In this document: piece by piece, positions 26,649 through 63,150 of the stretch | Layout: the number at the start of each line of letters is the position of its first letter | Position numbering within the stretch: the stretch's first letter is position 1 | Assembly: GCF_010015445.1 (NCBI RefSeq) | Contig: NC_053114.1 | Coordinates: forward strand, 26,245,579-26,309,578 | Reading direction: 5' to 3' | Origin: Perca fluviatilis | Taxonomy: Eukaryota > Chordata > Actinopteri > Perciformes > Percidae | Length of the DNA: 64,000 bases | The notes under the pieces: model-generated | Told to the model about the DNA's origin: nothing | The model's input: the letters and a program-made list of their open reading frames with translations, nothing else | The model's database searches: none | Made by a program: the position numbers and the translations under genes

Positions 26649-27605
26649 TTATGACACATTTCTTTGAGAATTTACTGTCTGATGAAATTTAATTGCTATA
26701 TATTTTATAGCTTTTCTCTCTAATATGACATATATGTTGTACAAGACAACGAGTGCCAAAAGTAGGTGTCAAGCAAGAAATAATGCCGTAATCTTGTAAA
26801 TAATGCCTGCCTTAAATTAAAATAGACCATAATATCAGTTTAACTGTGTTCTCATATTTGTTCATATAACAAATGCATGCAAAAACTCCTTGATGACAAC
26901 AATGTATTCAGTTTGCCAAAATGTTAATTCCAATGCATTACAACTCCCACTATTTTAGCGAGTATACATTATAGTCTTGCCCACACTTGGATGAGGTAAA
27001 ACACCCAAAAGTGATTATTTTAAGATCACAGTTTTAATGCACTTTTAACAGAAATTATTTAAGAAGCAATTGTTTTATTAATTTATACTCCTTATACGTA
27101 AATAAATCTCATTTTAGGTTCCATTTTTCCAAGCTTCATTATCAGTGCCTCTGATTACATTAGTTGCACACAGCCACCTCTAATTAAGAAGTTGTTGCCG
27201 AAATATGTATTCATTATGCAACTTACAATCCCTATCAGTCGTCTAAAGATAACACATGAGCAGATGGCAGGAGGCATCTGACAAGTTCCCTCTACATACC
27301 AATTAAAATTAAGCCATTTTTATTTTAACACTAAAGATTTAAAGGCACAATCAGCAATATCTTACTGGCTCTTGGTACAAGTTGACTATAACAAACAGTA
27401 TCAGTGGGAGGTATAAGTGTTGCTAATGAATTTCAGACCCTCTGTTGGGCCTCGTCTTGCAAGCTATTTGCTATTTTATGCTGCAATTTTAAATGTGTTG
27501 CTATAAAAACGGGGTGAACCGTCATGACAGCTGTGATTGACTCGCGATTGGTCGGGCGGGTGTATGGGTGTGACTTTTGATACTGCAGCCTGATTGCTAC
27601 TGCAA
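26649..27605. other. Non-coding, no gene seen
   Basis: AT-rich intergenic sequence. Nothing recognised. Confidence 0.5.
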
Positions 27606-28045
27606 TAGTCTAACATTGCTAGACCTTCCTCCACAGCGATGTGAAGGAGGGTCTGGCTAATCCACACTGCATTCCGGGATGGGAGAAAAACATGTTCTGG
27701 TTTATTGGCATGTCTTTAAACCAATCACAATCGGCCTTGGCTGCGCTAAGCGCTGCACGGAGCCCCGCTGCAAAATAGCCTACGGAAGGAACTTGTTTTG
27801 GTGGAACGTGTACGTTCAAAAGTTGTTTTAGTCATGCAACAGAAAACTCAGATTGGACAGATAGTCTAGCTAGCTGTCTGGATTTACCCTGCAGTTAACC
27901 ATAGTCATCATAAATCCACCAGAGTTTAAAATTCCAACACAAAGAAAACGGAAGTTAACGGACATCCGGCCAAAAAGGACATACGGCGGAATTTCCGTCG
28001 GCAACGGAGCAATCCTGGAAGTCGAACATCGTGGATATAGACTAC
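27606..28045 (+). repeat. Percomorph-type interspersed repeat, near full length
   Basis: Runs from TAGTCTAACATTGCTAGACC to CGTGGATATAGACTA, with short inverted ends (TAGTCTA/TAGACTA). Includes TGGTTTATTGGCATGTCTTT, AGGAACTTGTTTTGGTGGAA and GACAGATAGTCTAGCTAGC. I recognise this as a sequence repeated widely in perch-like fishes, probably a non-autonomous DNA element; the class is uncertain. A degraded reverse-oriented relative lies at 41869-42062, where even the chance reading frame is similar (QVPS..YF.., LSAA..DCD.FK.M). Confidence 0.7.
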
Positions 28046-31000
28046 TGCTGCACAGACTCTGGCTCCAAAAGAGCATGTTACTCAACAATGCTTATTGTGT
28101 TACAGAAAATATAGAATTACAATGTAATCTAACCTGTAAATTATATCTAGTTAAATTGTTAAATGTTTTACTCATAAATGCACAATCAGTGATCCTGATG
28201 TAAACACTGGGTTAGAATTTGTTTTCATTCTTAAAGCAAAAATACTTAAAACAAACAATTATAGAAATATGTATGCTTCCATTGTTATGTAAACAATGGA
28301 AAATTTAACGTGTTTACTGTTGTGATCAAGTATAAAAAATGAACTAATCATATTAAGATTGATAGTTCTTTTACAATATTTTTTAATATCCATAATATTT
28401 ATGGTCAAAATAAAAAGCTTTTTGAACCTTATAAGGATCACATCCATTTTTTTCAGTAAACAGGAGAAAATTTGTAATTCTATTTCTTCAATTCTCGGAG
28501 TTCTGCCAAGTAGTAGTCCGTAGACAGTGATCAAATCCCAAAACAGTCAAAGATGGGTCCACACCAGTGCAATTTATGCTCATACTTTTTTAATGTATCA
28601 CAATGAGCAAGAAACATACTTGATGAAATATTTTCAAAGGAGTATATTCAATTACCATCTACAATCAACTTAACTAGGACAACAAGGTTTTGTGACAAAA
28701 GTTTCTTTAAAAGTCTGAAGTTCCATGTGGTTGTATGTATGTTAGTTTCCATGTAATTTGGTACAGTTTGGAAATCTTCATCATATAATTACAGTAACAA
28801 AAAAGCTAACAAGACTACAGTATAGAAAAGACATCAAGAACAACATTTTTGGTTTAACTTGCTCTTTTTTGTACATTGCAAGGCTGTTTTTTTCTACCCT
28901 CGGATGGGCTGCCTGGAGCCACAGAGCCATGCTTATGAGGCTCGAAGGAGGAGTAATTCAAGGAAACAAAAAGAAAAACTAAAAGCATAAAAAAACATTG
29001 TGGCACCAGAAGTCACAAAAGGAACAGAGAGCTCCAAGTAACAGTTCATCTTTGAAGTTGGAGCAAATGGTTGTTTGGTTGTTAGTTTGGTTGTTAATTT
29101 TGGTTAATACGCTTTTTTAGTGTAACTGCCTCTTTAAGAATGACAGCTTTGAGAACCCGTCCCCTCTCTCTGCTATTAATTTCTCTTTTTAGATTATGTA
29201 ATCAACAGAGAGAGGGGTGAGCCGCCATTTGACTAGAGAGCTTAACTTGTCAACCAGAGACAAGCACAAGGAAATGAAACGGGTAGCAACATGAACTGGG
29301 AGAAATGAAGCAAGCATGTCTGTCCATCCTGTCCTGAAATTTGGAAAATGTCCATCAAAGAGCAGAAGCAGAGGCAGAGCTGGAGAAAGAAAGAGACAGA
29401 CAGAAAGGAGAAAGAGGCAGCTGGAGCCACTTAAGTTCAGTTTCATCTAAGGACTTTCCTCTCTGTGTCACACATGTCCATTGTTCCAGAGTCCATTCCC
29501 ATTACAGAGTTGTCAGTAATCAAATAAGGAGGTGGTTTTAAAGCTGTTTTGAGCCTGCCTTTGGCTCCCATGTCCAGTTTTGGTGTGCCCACAGCCTCTC
29601 ATATCCTCTTAACGAGATCTCCAAAGCTTCCCAGAGTCCTTATTTTTTTCTCTTTTCATTCCTTCTTCATCTCAAAAAAAAACAAACAAAAGTTGATGTC
29701 TTGTTTTAAATATATCTATATCTGTATACAGGTACACGCTCGTTTTCACAGTGGGCAAAAGATGACCTCTACAGCAAAACCTTGTCTTCATCTCTCTCTT
29801 TGTAAATGTCCATCAAAATCAAGTATCCCAATGTACGTCAGTGGATCCAATTATCCACAATAGCGTTTTGTGCCACAATAAAATATACACTTGTCTGGAG
29901 CACAACTTGTAACTTTTTTTCTTTGTGTATCAACTGCATAAAGCTTTGGCCACATTCATGAATTCAATCAAAGTAAAAACTGCTCAGTGCTTCGGTATCG
30001 TTTCTGATCATTAATTTAAAATTGGATTTTCTAAATTTCAGTTATTCATAATCCAGCTTTGTGGTTCAGTTTGTTTTGATGTGTAACATTAAAAAAATAA
30101 AAGGCAAACAAGAAACAATTAAATTGATGCTGACTCTTATGAAACACACACACACACGCACACGCATGCATGCACGCACACACACACACACACACACACG
30201 CGCACGCGCGCACGTACACGCATACAAACTCACACAGTCCATGCTGGCTGAATCTGATGTAGAGACCTCAACGCTGTCTTCCACAAAAGAGCCCAAAAGA
30301 TTACACTTTGGAAATAAGAAAGCAAACAGTATTCTCGAGACAATGAATATAAAGAACATTATCACACCATAAAGTGGCCAGGTCATATTTTTGTTTCATA
30401 ATTTCAGCAATTCAAATTAAAGCTAGTGTTAATTTATGATAAACAGTCATATACACAAACTAAAATACAAAGACTTAAAAGAAAATAATACATGTCTGAC
30501 ATTGTCTGAAAATAAAATAAAACCAACATATGAGAAAACTGTACAACTTAAGAATTTTCCAAAATAAGAAAGTACATGAACAGTATTTCAGGGAACTGGA
30601 CTTTAGAGAAGTAGCAAGCTTGCAGACCAAATATCCTGACTTTTCAACAGCATGCTGTAGTATTATAACCAAATCACGTTGCTCTGCAAGACGAAGCACT
30701 TTAAACACACTTCTGAGATTGTGCCTTGTATTCATTAGGGCGAATATATTGACTATACAATAGTGGCCAAAAAGTAGTTTTTCAAATTTCAAAAATGTTT
30801 TGGTTTTAAAAATAAAATTTTAGTTCATTGGATCGTCAGTGAGAGGGTGGGGGTACCTATGCACATCCATTTTCATTGCAATACAATTAAGTTGGTGACT
30901 TCTTTGGACATGAAAGCATCCTTGCTATTTGGAATCAAGGGACATCTTCAAAAAACCTCCTACTTTTTCCAGAAATAATGCTTTGGAATGAAGATGTCCC

Positions 31001-31612
31001 TTTAAAAACCTGTCATCTATGCGTGGAAGTGGCACCCTGCAGACACATGGGACAAGTCACTGGTGGATTTCTCAGGAATGGGGCAACCACACCTCAGCAA
31101 AACAGCCATCATTTCCCTCTGAGGCTAGTTGTATGTTGACTGGCATAAATGTTACTAAACCTATGAGACGCATCAGTACCAGATGTATTATATACATTTT
31201 TTGGTAACCACTATTACTTGCTTAACAAGTAAGATACAACCTTAACTGGATGGAGGGATTTTCAGCAATGTTCCATGCCAGCACAAAATGACATATGGAG
31301 GTCACGTTGTTCAGCAAACAATGATGCAAAAGAATTACACAACAGTTTACAGTCACTTTAAAAATGAGAAAAAAAAATAGATTGTGAGAATTAAAAGCAA
31401 TTAAATGAAATAGGATCAGTCCTTGCTTAAGTAAAATCCATTGTGATATTTGGAATGCACTGTTCTTTACAAACGTTATAGATCATTGGCTTTAAACATT
31501 GGTCTGTTCAAAAAGAAAATCGGCAAAATGTCCTTTGGAACATATATTCACAGTCTTCAAAGTTCCGTTTTTGCAACAAGAACAAAAAGGTGTTGCAGAG
31601 GCAAGAAATTGG
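28046..31612. other. Non-coding, downstream flank or distal 3' UTR of zfhx3
   Basis: No gene. Small perfect hairpins lie at 28277-28301 (10-base stem) and 29161-29217 (12-base stem, 33-base loop). A CA/CG-rich tract is at about 30147-30225. Part of this stretch could be distal 3' UTR if a second polyadenylation site is used. Confidence 0.45.
30147..30225. repeat. CA/CG-rich microsatellite
   Basis: ACACACAC runs interrupted by CGCACACGCATGCATG and CGCGCACGCGCG words. Interrupted and so probably old. Confidence 0.85.
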
Positions 31613-31618
31613 TTTATT
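31613..31618 (-). terminator. zfhx3: Candidate polyadenylation signal AATAAA for zfhx3
   Basis: TTTATT on the plus strand is AATAAA in transcript sense. It is followed within about 40 bases by CTTTTTGTTCTTGTTG in transcript sense, a plausible GU/U-rich downstream element. Choice rests on motif and distance only. Confidence 0.35.
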
Positions 31619-33567
31619 GTTTGTTTTAGTTAAAGCTTAGCCAAAAGCAAAATGAGCATGCATCTAGGTACTTTTTTTTTCTTCTTTCAAAATTCTACAT
31701 TAGCAGCAAAACGTATGTCCTTGAAGACCAGACCTTATACATTTCTTAAAAAAAAAAAATGGACATTTGAATGTGACAAAAAAGTCAAACAAAGATGAAT
31801 AACCTCTATCTTACAAACTGCAATGGCTCTGTAACGGTGCTACTCCACAATGCAAGGACAAGGGCCCTTTTTGGTTTTTGGTATTTACGTAAAAAAGCCA
31901 CCTGTTTGCTTGCAAAGAAGCAAAAACGGCAACTCTGATGCGTACTCCTTTATCTTTTAAAACTTTGTTTTCTTTCCTCTAAAAACAGCAACAAATTCTC
32001 AAGTATAAAGAAGCCTCTTTTCTCATATTTATGCACCAATGGTGAAAAGTGTTTAGTCTTTGGATTTTCTTTTTGTCTTAAAGCGTGAGAATTATTATTA
32101 GTATTCTTTTTTTCATTTTCATTTATGACAACAAAAATGTCAAAATGAAAATAAATACTGTAGCCACACTACATGAAGAACAAAAGACCTGCTTTGCAGT
32201 GTACATATCTACAAACACAGGAGATCAGAGAAAAATAAGTGCGAAGAGAGGAACAAGTAGAGTGAGAAATAGGAGTCAGACAGTGATAAGTGCACAAAGG
32301 TAACACAAAAATTAAATAAAATAAAACTTTCAATATTTCACCCAGGATCATTTTTGTTTTGGTTAGCGCAATACCAACCAAACCATAAAATTTAAATAAT
32401 TCTAAAAGAGGATCCTGCCTTGTCAGGAGGGGCATTTGGGTGAACTTTTCCCAAAAATTTGAGAATAAGACAGAAACAAAGTTGAGATAAATTACCTGTC
32501 CATAATCTAGTCTATCGGAATGACCAAGACAACATCAAATGAAGCGTCTTAAAGTTGAACAATACAAAAGCTAAATGTACACATGTGATACAAAGTTTTT
32601 TTTTTCAACCTACCATACTGTTTAAATTCATTTCCAATGCAACAATCTACTTAACACCAAAAATGTTCATATCTATCATAAATACAGAAGGTTGTTTTTT
32701 TCAATCAAAACTCTTTTTATCGCCCATTATGTCTGCAATGCTCTCCTTGTCTGGGTATGATGGGATTGCGACCCCCCCCCCCCCTTTTAATAGGATTTCC
32801 AATGTTAAAATCAGTAAATCATTTACCCTTTTTGAATGCCCAGAAACAATGCCTTATTAAAATTTCATTCAACTAAAAACTTTCCGTTATTAAATCAAGT
32901 TCTGAAAGAAAAAAAATGCATATCTCCTGTTGGAAACAAAAGGTGTAAAACATGGATTTCTGTAACAGAAAAAAACTTCTGTGACCTGTTGACCTGAGAA
33001 TAAAATAGACATTACATTATTCTTTTACTTTTGCAAGCCATTGGTATCTGAATGCTTAAATAGCAAGACAACTGATAGACTATTCTCCCATACAGTACAT
33101 ACTGGCTTTTTGTGACTGTGCTATTAAGTAGAAATTATTACAAAACAAAGGGACAGCTTGTTGACTCGTATTTCTTCAAACAGGTTCGTGGGCCATTTGT
33201 CAACTTTGAGGCAGTCCATTATCATACAGTACAGCATTCCTCTAACATTACCCAAAACATTACTGCAGCGATCTTTTCTATTCTCATATATTAGTATGCA
33301 TGTATTTCAGTTGAGTAAAACAAAAATAAAAAAACAAAACGAAAACCAGCATGTTGATATGGGAAAACAATCCACTAACATTTAAATTTTTGGTTACAAG
33401 CTTTGGAATTGCAGTTAGTCTTTACACATCTTTTTCTGAAATTGGTTTGTATACTTTTAATGTATTTTTAACATTGCTGCTTTTTATGTTTTTTTTTCCA
33501 TTTGTGATTTTTTTTTGTCTTTTTTTTTTTGTCTTTTTTTAAATATTGTCCATCACTGAAAGCTCTT
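31613..33567 (-). other. zfhx3: Probable zfhx3 3' UTR, end not certain
   Basis: The stretch directly after the stop codon is AT-rich, with long T runs on the plus strand (A runs in the transcript, near 33505-33545) and no credible coding potential. The first good AATAAA in transcript sense is at 31613-31618, followed by a T/GT-rich stretch at about 31575-31600 that would serve as a downstream element. That gives a 3' UTR of about 1.95 kb. The human 3' UTR is longer, so distal sites further left are possible; an ATTAAA in transcript sense lies near 28588. A run of 12 C bases sits at about 32773-32784. Confidence 0.4.
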
Positions 33568-57250
<23,683 letters not shown>

Positions 57251-57496
57251 CTGAAGGGGGAGGGAGGATGGGATATGTAAATTACCACGCCATCAGAATT
57301 GGTGGAAGCACTTAAAGGGACGGCAGCGTTTTTTCTATAGGAGCTTGCAACAATTACATATGCTGACACACAGTTGCAAGGCTAGCAGACAAAGAGGGCA
57401 GAATCTGCTTTCTGTCCTGTGCTGTCTGATCATCACTGTGAAATTTGTTTTGACCAGAATTATAAAATCAGAGGGGGAAAATTATAGGCAAATATA

Positions 57497-57545
57497 TTAT
57501 TATTATAATTATTATTGTTGTTCTTATAGTATTATTATATTTTTT
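57497..57545. repeat. ATT-rich imperfect repeat
   Basis: TATTATTATTATAATTATTATTG followed by further TTATTATAT words in zfhx3 intron 4. Confidence 0.7.
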
Positions 57546-58623
57546 ATTGTATATTGTATTGAGAGCTAATTTGTATTATATTTCTCCATGTATTCAAGAC
57601 CGTGACACTAATATGGTTTCCTCTGTTTAATGTGGACATAAAACTGCGGAAAGAAAGGACACATGTGGCCTCAAATGAGCAGATGGAAAAATGGAAGACT
57701 AAAGACAAACCTTAGAAACCAAGCCCCCATTCTCTTTCTCACACATGAACAAAAACATAACTATCCCCTGCTGCAGTCTGCTAGGTTACTTACCAATACA
57801 AGCATCAATTCACTTCTTCTATCCTACTATTGCAAAAAATATATATATCATAAATATTTTAAACTTTCAGAGCCACAATTCATTTTATTTTTATGCCAAG
57901 TCAAATGCAGAATTCCCCTGTAACCACCTTAAAAGCCTCAGCTCAATATATCAGGCCATTTAGGAGCATCAAAGTCAAACAATGGATATCCGATAACGCC
58001 ATTTGTAAGTAACACACAGAGGAAAAGATAGCAAAAACAGATAATAAAAAGGGCATCAATCTTGTTTATTTCCCTCCAGTGTCCCCTGAACATCCCCTTT
58101 GCCTGTTAAGTTTGTTTAAAAGTAGTGGGACTTGCATGCAATGGCATTGATTTGACAACAGTAAACTAGGCCGCAGTCAATAGGCCCTATCAGTTATTAC
58201 ACACGTCAGCTAATTCTCAGCAAATGTACTTAAATGCTCTTTTGAAAATGCTTTCATGCTCAGGTCTCTACTCTATGAGCTATTGATATATTGACAATGC
58301 TACAACAGCTACTGAAATATCCTGTTCAAGTATTCAGCCCTGCAGTCATCACACATCCAATCTTAGCTCACCACATGACTACCCACAGCCAAAACCACTT
58401 TTATGACGTTACATTATTCCCAACACTCACTGTTTATCCTGTCAGTTGTGAAACATTGCAAACACTGTATATAGAATTGACATCATGTTCTCAAACTCTG
58501 GTATGTGAAATGATCACAGATACACTTTGAACACTCGTACATCTCTGAACCACATGGCTATTTTCACAGTCCCTTTACACATGATAAAAGGACATCAAAT
58601 ACAATCGAGGATAAAAACAAAAT

Positions 58624-58711
58624 AAAGTCCAAGACTTATTTCCATTGTGGTCCTCAAAAAGTCCAAGACTTATTTCCATTGTGGTCCTCAAATTTCCATT
58701 GTGGTCCTCAA
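58624..58711. repeat. 34-base tandem repeat, 2.6 copies
   Basis: Unit begins AAAGTCCAAGACTTATTTCC and ends ATTGTGGTCCTCAA. Copies lie at 58624-58657 and 58658-58691, with a truncated third (ATTTCCATTGTGGTCCTCAA) at 58692-58711. The copies are identical to each other, so the duplication is young. Confidence 0.95.
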
Positions 58712-60324
58712 CAAGTCTGATGACAAGTCTTACTTATAGATAGAATATTCAGAAAGATTTTTTCTTTTACAAGAGTATATAGAGATGCCTTATAAAATAA
58801 GCAATGTTTGTAAAAGAAAAATACATTAAAGGAAATTATTGTTTGTTTTTATTTGAGACATTTCATTCTCTGCTGTGTATGTGAAAGAAAACATCTAAAA
58901 CATGTTTAACTATTTTTTAAAGGCACATGTAAAACTGCCTTGCTTGTTAAAGGTTGACTGCATACACACTATGGCTACAAACTCATATTGTCTTATGCAC
59001 CTTTATACATATGAGGTTATTCAGTTAAAAAAAAAAAATCAAAGTCAATGGAAAACAACTTTGTATTACTGGCAAGACAGGAGCAATATCTTCCATTTCC
59101 TGCTTGCTGATAGAAATGCTGTAGCACACAGCAGAGTGATTGGCGCATGGATTGTGTTGTTACACATTATTGGTAAAATCTGATCCTGTGATCCATTGAT
59201 CCCGCGTTTAAATAAAGTTATTTAAAATGGATGAATGACTCCTCGTAAAAAAAACCATATGTAAGTGTTCCGTGGATCCCACACACATGAATACATTTTA
59301 TTCTTTTATTTTTAACCATGTCTCTATTATGTTTCCAAGGCAACCCATGAACTCCATCCAGTGCAGCCCATCCTGTGCTGGTGAGGCGGATCTTAAACAT
59401 TCCCAGAAAACCAGAGATCTCCTACAGAGTCCCACAATCCCATTTTACTCCTGCCTGCATACATATCCACAACTCTGTGAGAATTAGGATACTGTACAGC
59501 TGCATAGGTGCTCAGATTACAAAATAATCCCCAGGTAAATTTCTTCACCTTTAAAAATGGGGCAAGGTGTCATTTCTTAGCTATGTGACACTTGTAGTGA
59601 GACTAATTCCCCACCTACACATTGATACACACTTTGTTAAACATTACTGTGATAGACAGCCAACATTCTAATGCTATTCAGCTTCTCTGTACCCACCCCC
59701 AACTTCTTGCACACATACTGTACATGCTAACATGCGCACTGATATTTTTTCTTCCTCATGTTTTCAATACATCTTTATTTAGAAGTTTAATCTACGTGTA
59801 TATGACACTTTTGGCACACACAACACTGTCCATAATTTATGCATAAATTCAGACATTTAATTCCAGGAGCAGCGTTACATCTTTAAGTGGCAAATGGCTT
59901 TGCCTATTCCTCATCTCATCTCCAACGGTATTACAGAATGATTAAAGCCAGGCCGACCATAATTAATGAAAGGTCATGAGTGGCCTAAGAGTAGGATGCA
60001 AATGGAAGAAACACTAAAACTGTAGCCATAGATTTAAATAGATGAGAAACACTCAAAGCTATGGCAGCAGGCCATTTCTAACCCAAATCTGAGAGATGTT
60101 AAGGACAATAGCCTGAAGGTTGTCTTCTAATTAATTGTCTTCATTAACCATCCTAATACAATGATATGAAACAGTTCCATTAATCTAATCATGCAAGCTG
60201 AATAAGCCCATTGCCGACACATAGATTACACTCATCTGTTCTGAGCATATACGTATCAGCATTGCTCTGCCAGTTACTCAGTGGGGACAGACCATGGGCT
60301 CTCGGTTCCAGCATCTCGCAGACA

Positions 60325-60358
60325 GACACACGCACGCGCACACATGCGCGCGCACGCA

Positions 60359-60450
<92 letters not shown>

Positions 60451-60454
60451 GCGC
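60325..60454. repeat. CA microsatellite with CG-rich edges
   Basis: A pure AC run at about 60361-60448, flanked by CACGCACGCGCAC and ATGCGCGCGCACG words on the left and CGCGCGC on the right. Confidence 0.95.
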
Positions 60455-61682
60455 TTAGCAGCCTTCCCCTCTTGTGTTTTCTAGTGAGTGCAGAGGCGTA
60501 CTCAGGCCCATAGGTGTCACTCTATACAAGCTAGGAGAGATCAACTTGCTCACACACATTAATGAGGTGTGGGGAGAGGGGGGATGTGGGGGGCGAGCAG
60601 CAACAGACAGAAACACACGGGAGAGGGGGAAAGGGAAGAAATATGTGGAGATGACAAAAGCAGATGCTATGCAAGAGGTGTCCGGTAAAGATGAGACACT
60701 GAAAACAGCAAGATTACCTTCAGATGAGAGAGAGCAGCCTTCCTTTCCCCTGAAGAGCAGTGATTACACTAATGCTAATCAGACTGACAAGCACAAACGG
60801 CCTAATAAATAATTGATGGTAACCACTGCACTTTCCAGTATTCCTTCCCAGACTGTAGAGAAGAGCAGCAGCAAGTAATAATAGTCACTCTAGATATCTT
60901 TCACTAGGTCAGGCTCCTCCTCCATCCTCGGCCTCAGCAGAATACACTGCTATGATGATAACTGCCTTTCTTAAAGTACAGAATTCCAGTCCTACCTGAG
61001 AATGGCTCCAGTCTTCCTCAAACAGCAGTGACAGGCTGCTCTTTTTTGTTGCATATACAGTATCTCAGTCAACAACACTGTCTTGTCTGTCTCTCTTGGC
61101 TTTTGAAAGTCCTGGAGAACCAGCGCGGGGGCTGAGCTGAGCTTCTCCCTCTCCCCGGCTCTCGAGTAGGGTTGAGCTCTGCTTCTCTCTGGGCTCTTGC
61201 GTGGAGCTGTGTGTCTAAGCTCTCATTACTCTCATTATGATTATTGAGGCTGTTGTTATCATTTTAACCAGATGTCACAGGACCGCACTGTAAATCAGAG
61301 TGGTGTGCTTCCCCCCCTGCTTTATCCAGGGCCGGACAGCTTCCTTTTCTTTAACGCTGCACTGTCGGATAAAAAGCAATCTTATTTCACACTTCACAGA
61401 CTCTATCTTTCTCCCCTACTTTTTCTTTTAAAAATCCCCCTCTTGCTCCCCCATCATCCCTTGCACCCCTTCCTTATATCAAAGTTGGCCTGACTCTGGA
61501 CTGGAGGGCGCAAAATGAAAGTGACAGGAGGGTACCATGGGACAATGAGACACAGGACCCATGCTGAGGGCTTTCATGCATTGTCCGCTCCTCATATCAG
61601 CACCTCTGCGCCACCATACGCAAGACCCCCCTTTGAAAGCACGACACACAGGAAAACACCACCACCACCCCTCAAACCCTCC

Positions 61683-61799
<117 letters not shown>

Positions 61800-63101
61800 C
61801 TTCTGTGCGTCCTCACAAGCTACCTCTCATAAAACCACAAAGGAGCAAAACATGCCCACAATCTAGCCAGAGACAAGAGGGGCTTTTGCTTAAGAACACC
61901 CAATAAACCACAACATGGTATTATCAGTATCTGCTCTGGCCACTGCACTACAAGGCATAAAGCTGAGTTAAAATGTGGACATGTTATGATGCGCAAACAA
62001 ATGCTTTTTAAATAACATACTGGTATGTATGTGGATCAACCTTATTTCATATTCATTTATATGAACTTCAACTATGACAAACATGAGATACATTCTAAAT
62101 GCAAACAGTAATATTTAAACCAATGAAAGCGTAGTAAAGTACACATAATTGCACATAAAATAAATGTAGTAAAATAAACACAAACACAAGACCTGTCACA
62201 CATACACAAAATGAAAGTGTTTCCATCTCTGTACTCTTCTTTACTTACTCCCTCTCACACTCTCACATTTTCAAAGGAAAGAAGAGTAAGCTACCTCAGC
62301 ACTGCTGGTCGGAGTTACGTGTTAGATTCCTGACCTGTCTATGGGGGGACTCGCTGGCCTCTCCCTGCTGGCCCTGCTGTGACCTCAGGATCTAAATGTG
62401 AATGAATACTTTGTGTCTCCATGGGGCTGAGGGCAGGAGTGGGAAAGGAGGAGGGTAGCAGAGGAGGAGGAGGTGCAGGAGATGGAGGAGGGGTACGAGG
62501 TTAGGGCAGCTAGTAACTAAAAAACTTTAAACGGCAAGTTAATCACAAACAGCAGTGATAGCTCACACTGCCTTAGAACAATATTGCGGCTTCCCCTCCT
62601 CCACCACTCTCCCGGTGGTGCCTGCTCATCAAACCAGCCTCAAACGTCTTCCACACAACACTTAATTTGATCCCGCCTTGCCTTTCAAAGTCACTGCCCA
62701 TTTTAAAGGACTCTCAGCGCATTCAGGTCACAAGGAGTCAGACATAGAAGTCATATGTTCTTTAACAGAAAAAAATAAAATAATTAAACACTAAATGTGG
62801 CTAATTTGACTCCTTTTTGTGCTCTTGATACTCAGTAAGTTGGGACCTGTTACTGATCACCATGTAATGTATTAAATATGTTCCCCAATGTGATATCTCA
62901 TGGGAAATGATACTAATTAGAAATACTTCTCGTGATAATGGCATGTTTAGATACATTGCAAATAAAGTGGATAAAGTGAGTGCCGCTCTAGTTCTTCCCT
63001 TTGTGTTTTACTTGAGTGATAAAGGAGATGAGGATCTAGGTTAATGTGGCTACACAGGAAGGGAGCATTCAGGGATTGCTCACTCTTCTGTCCCAGCTGA
63101 C

Positions 63102-63106
63102 ACACA

Positions 63107-63147
<41 letters not shown>
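63102..63147. repeat. CA microsatellite, short
   Basis: About 22 CA units with one early GA interruption. Confidence 0.93.

Positions 63148-63150
<3 letters not shown>

Noticed and set aside
58624..58711. CRISPR-like direct repeats
   Set aside because: The units are contiguous with no spacers, and the window is vertebrate nuclear DNA.
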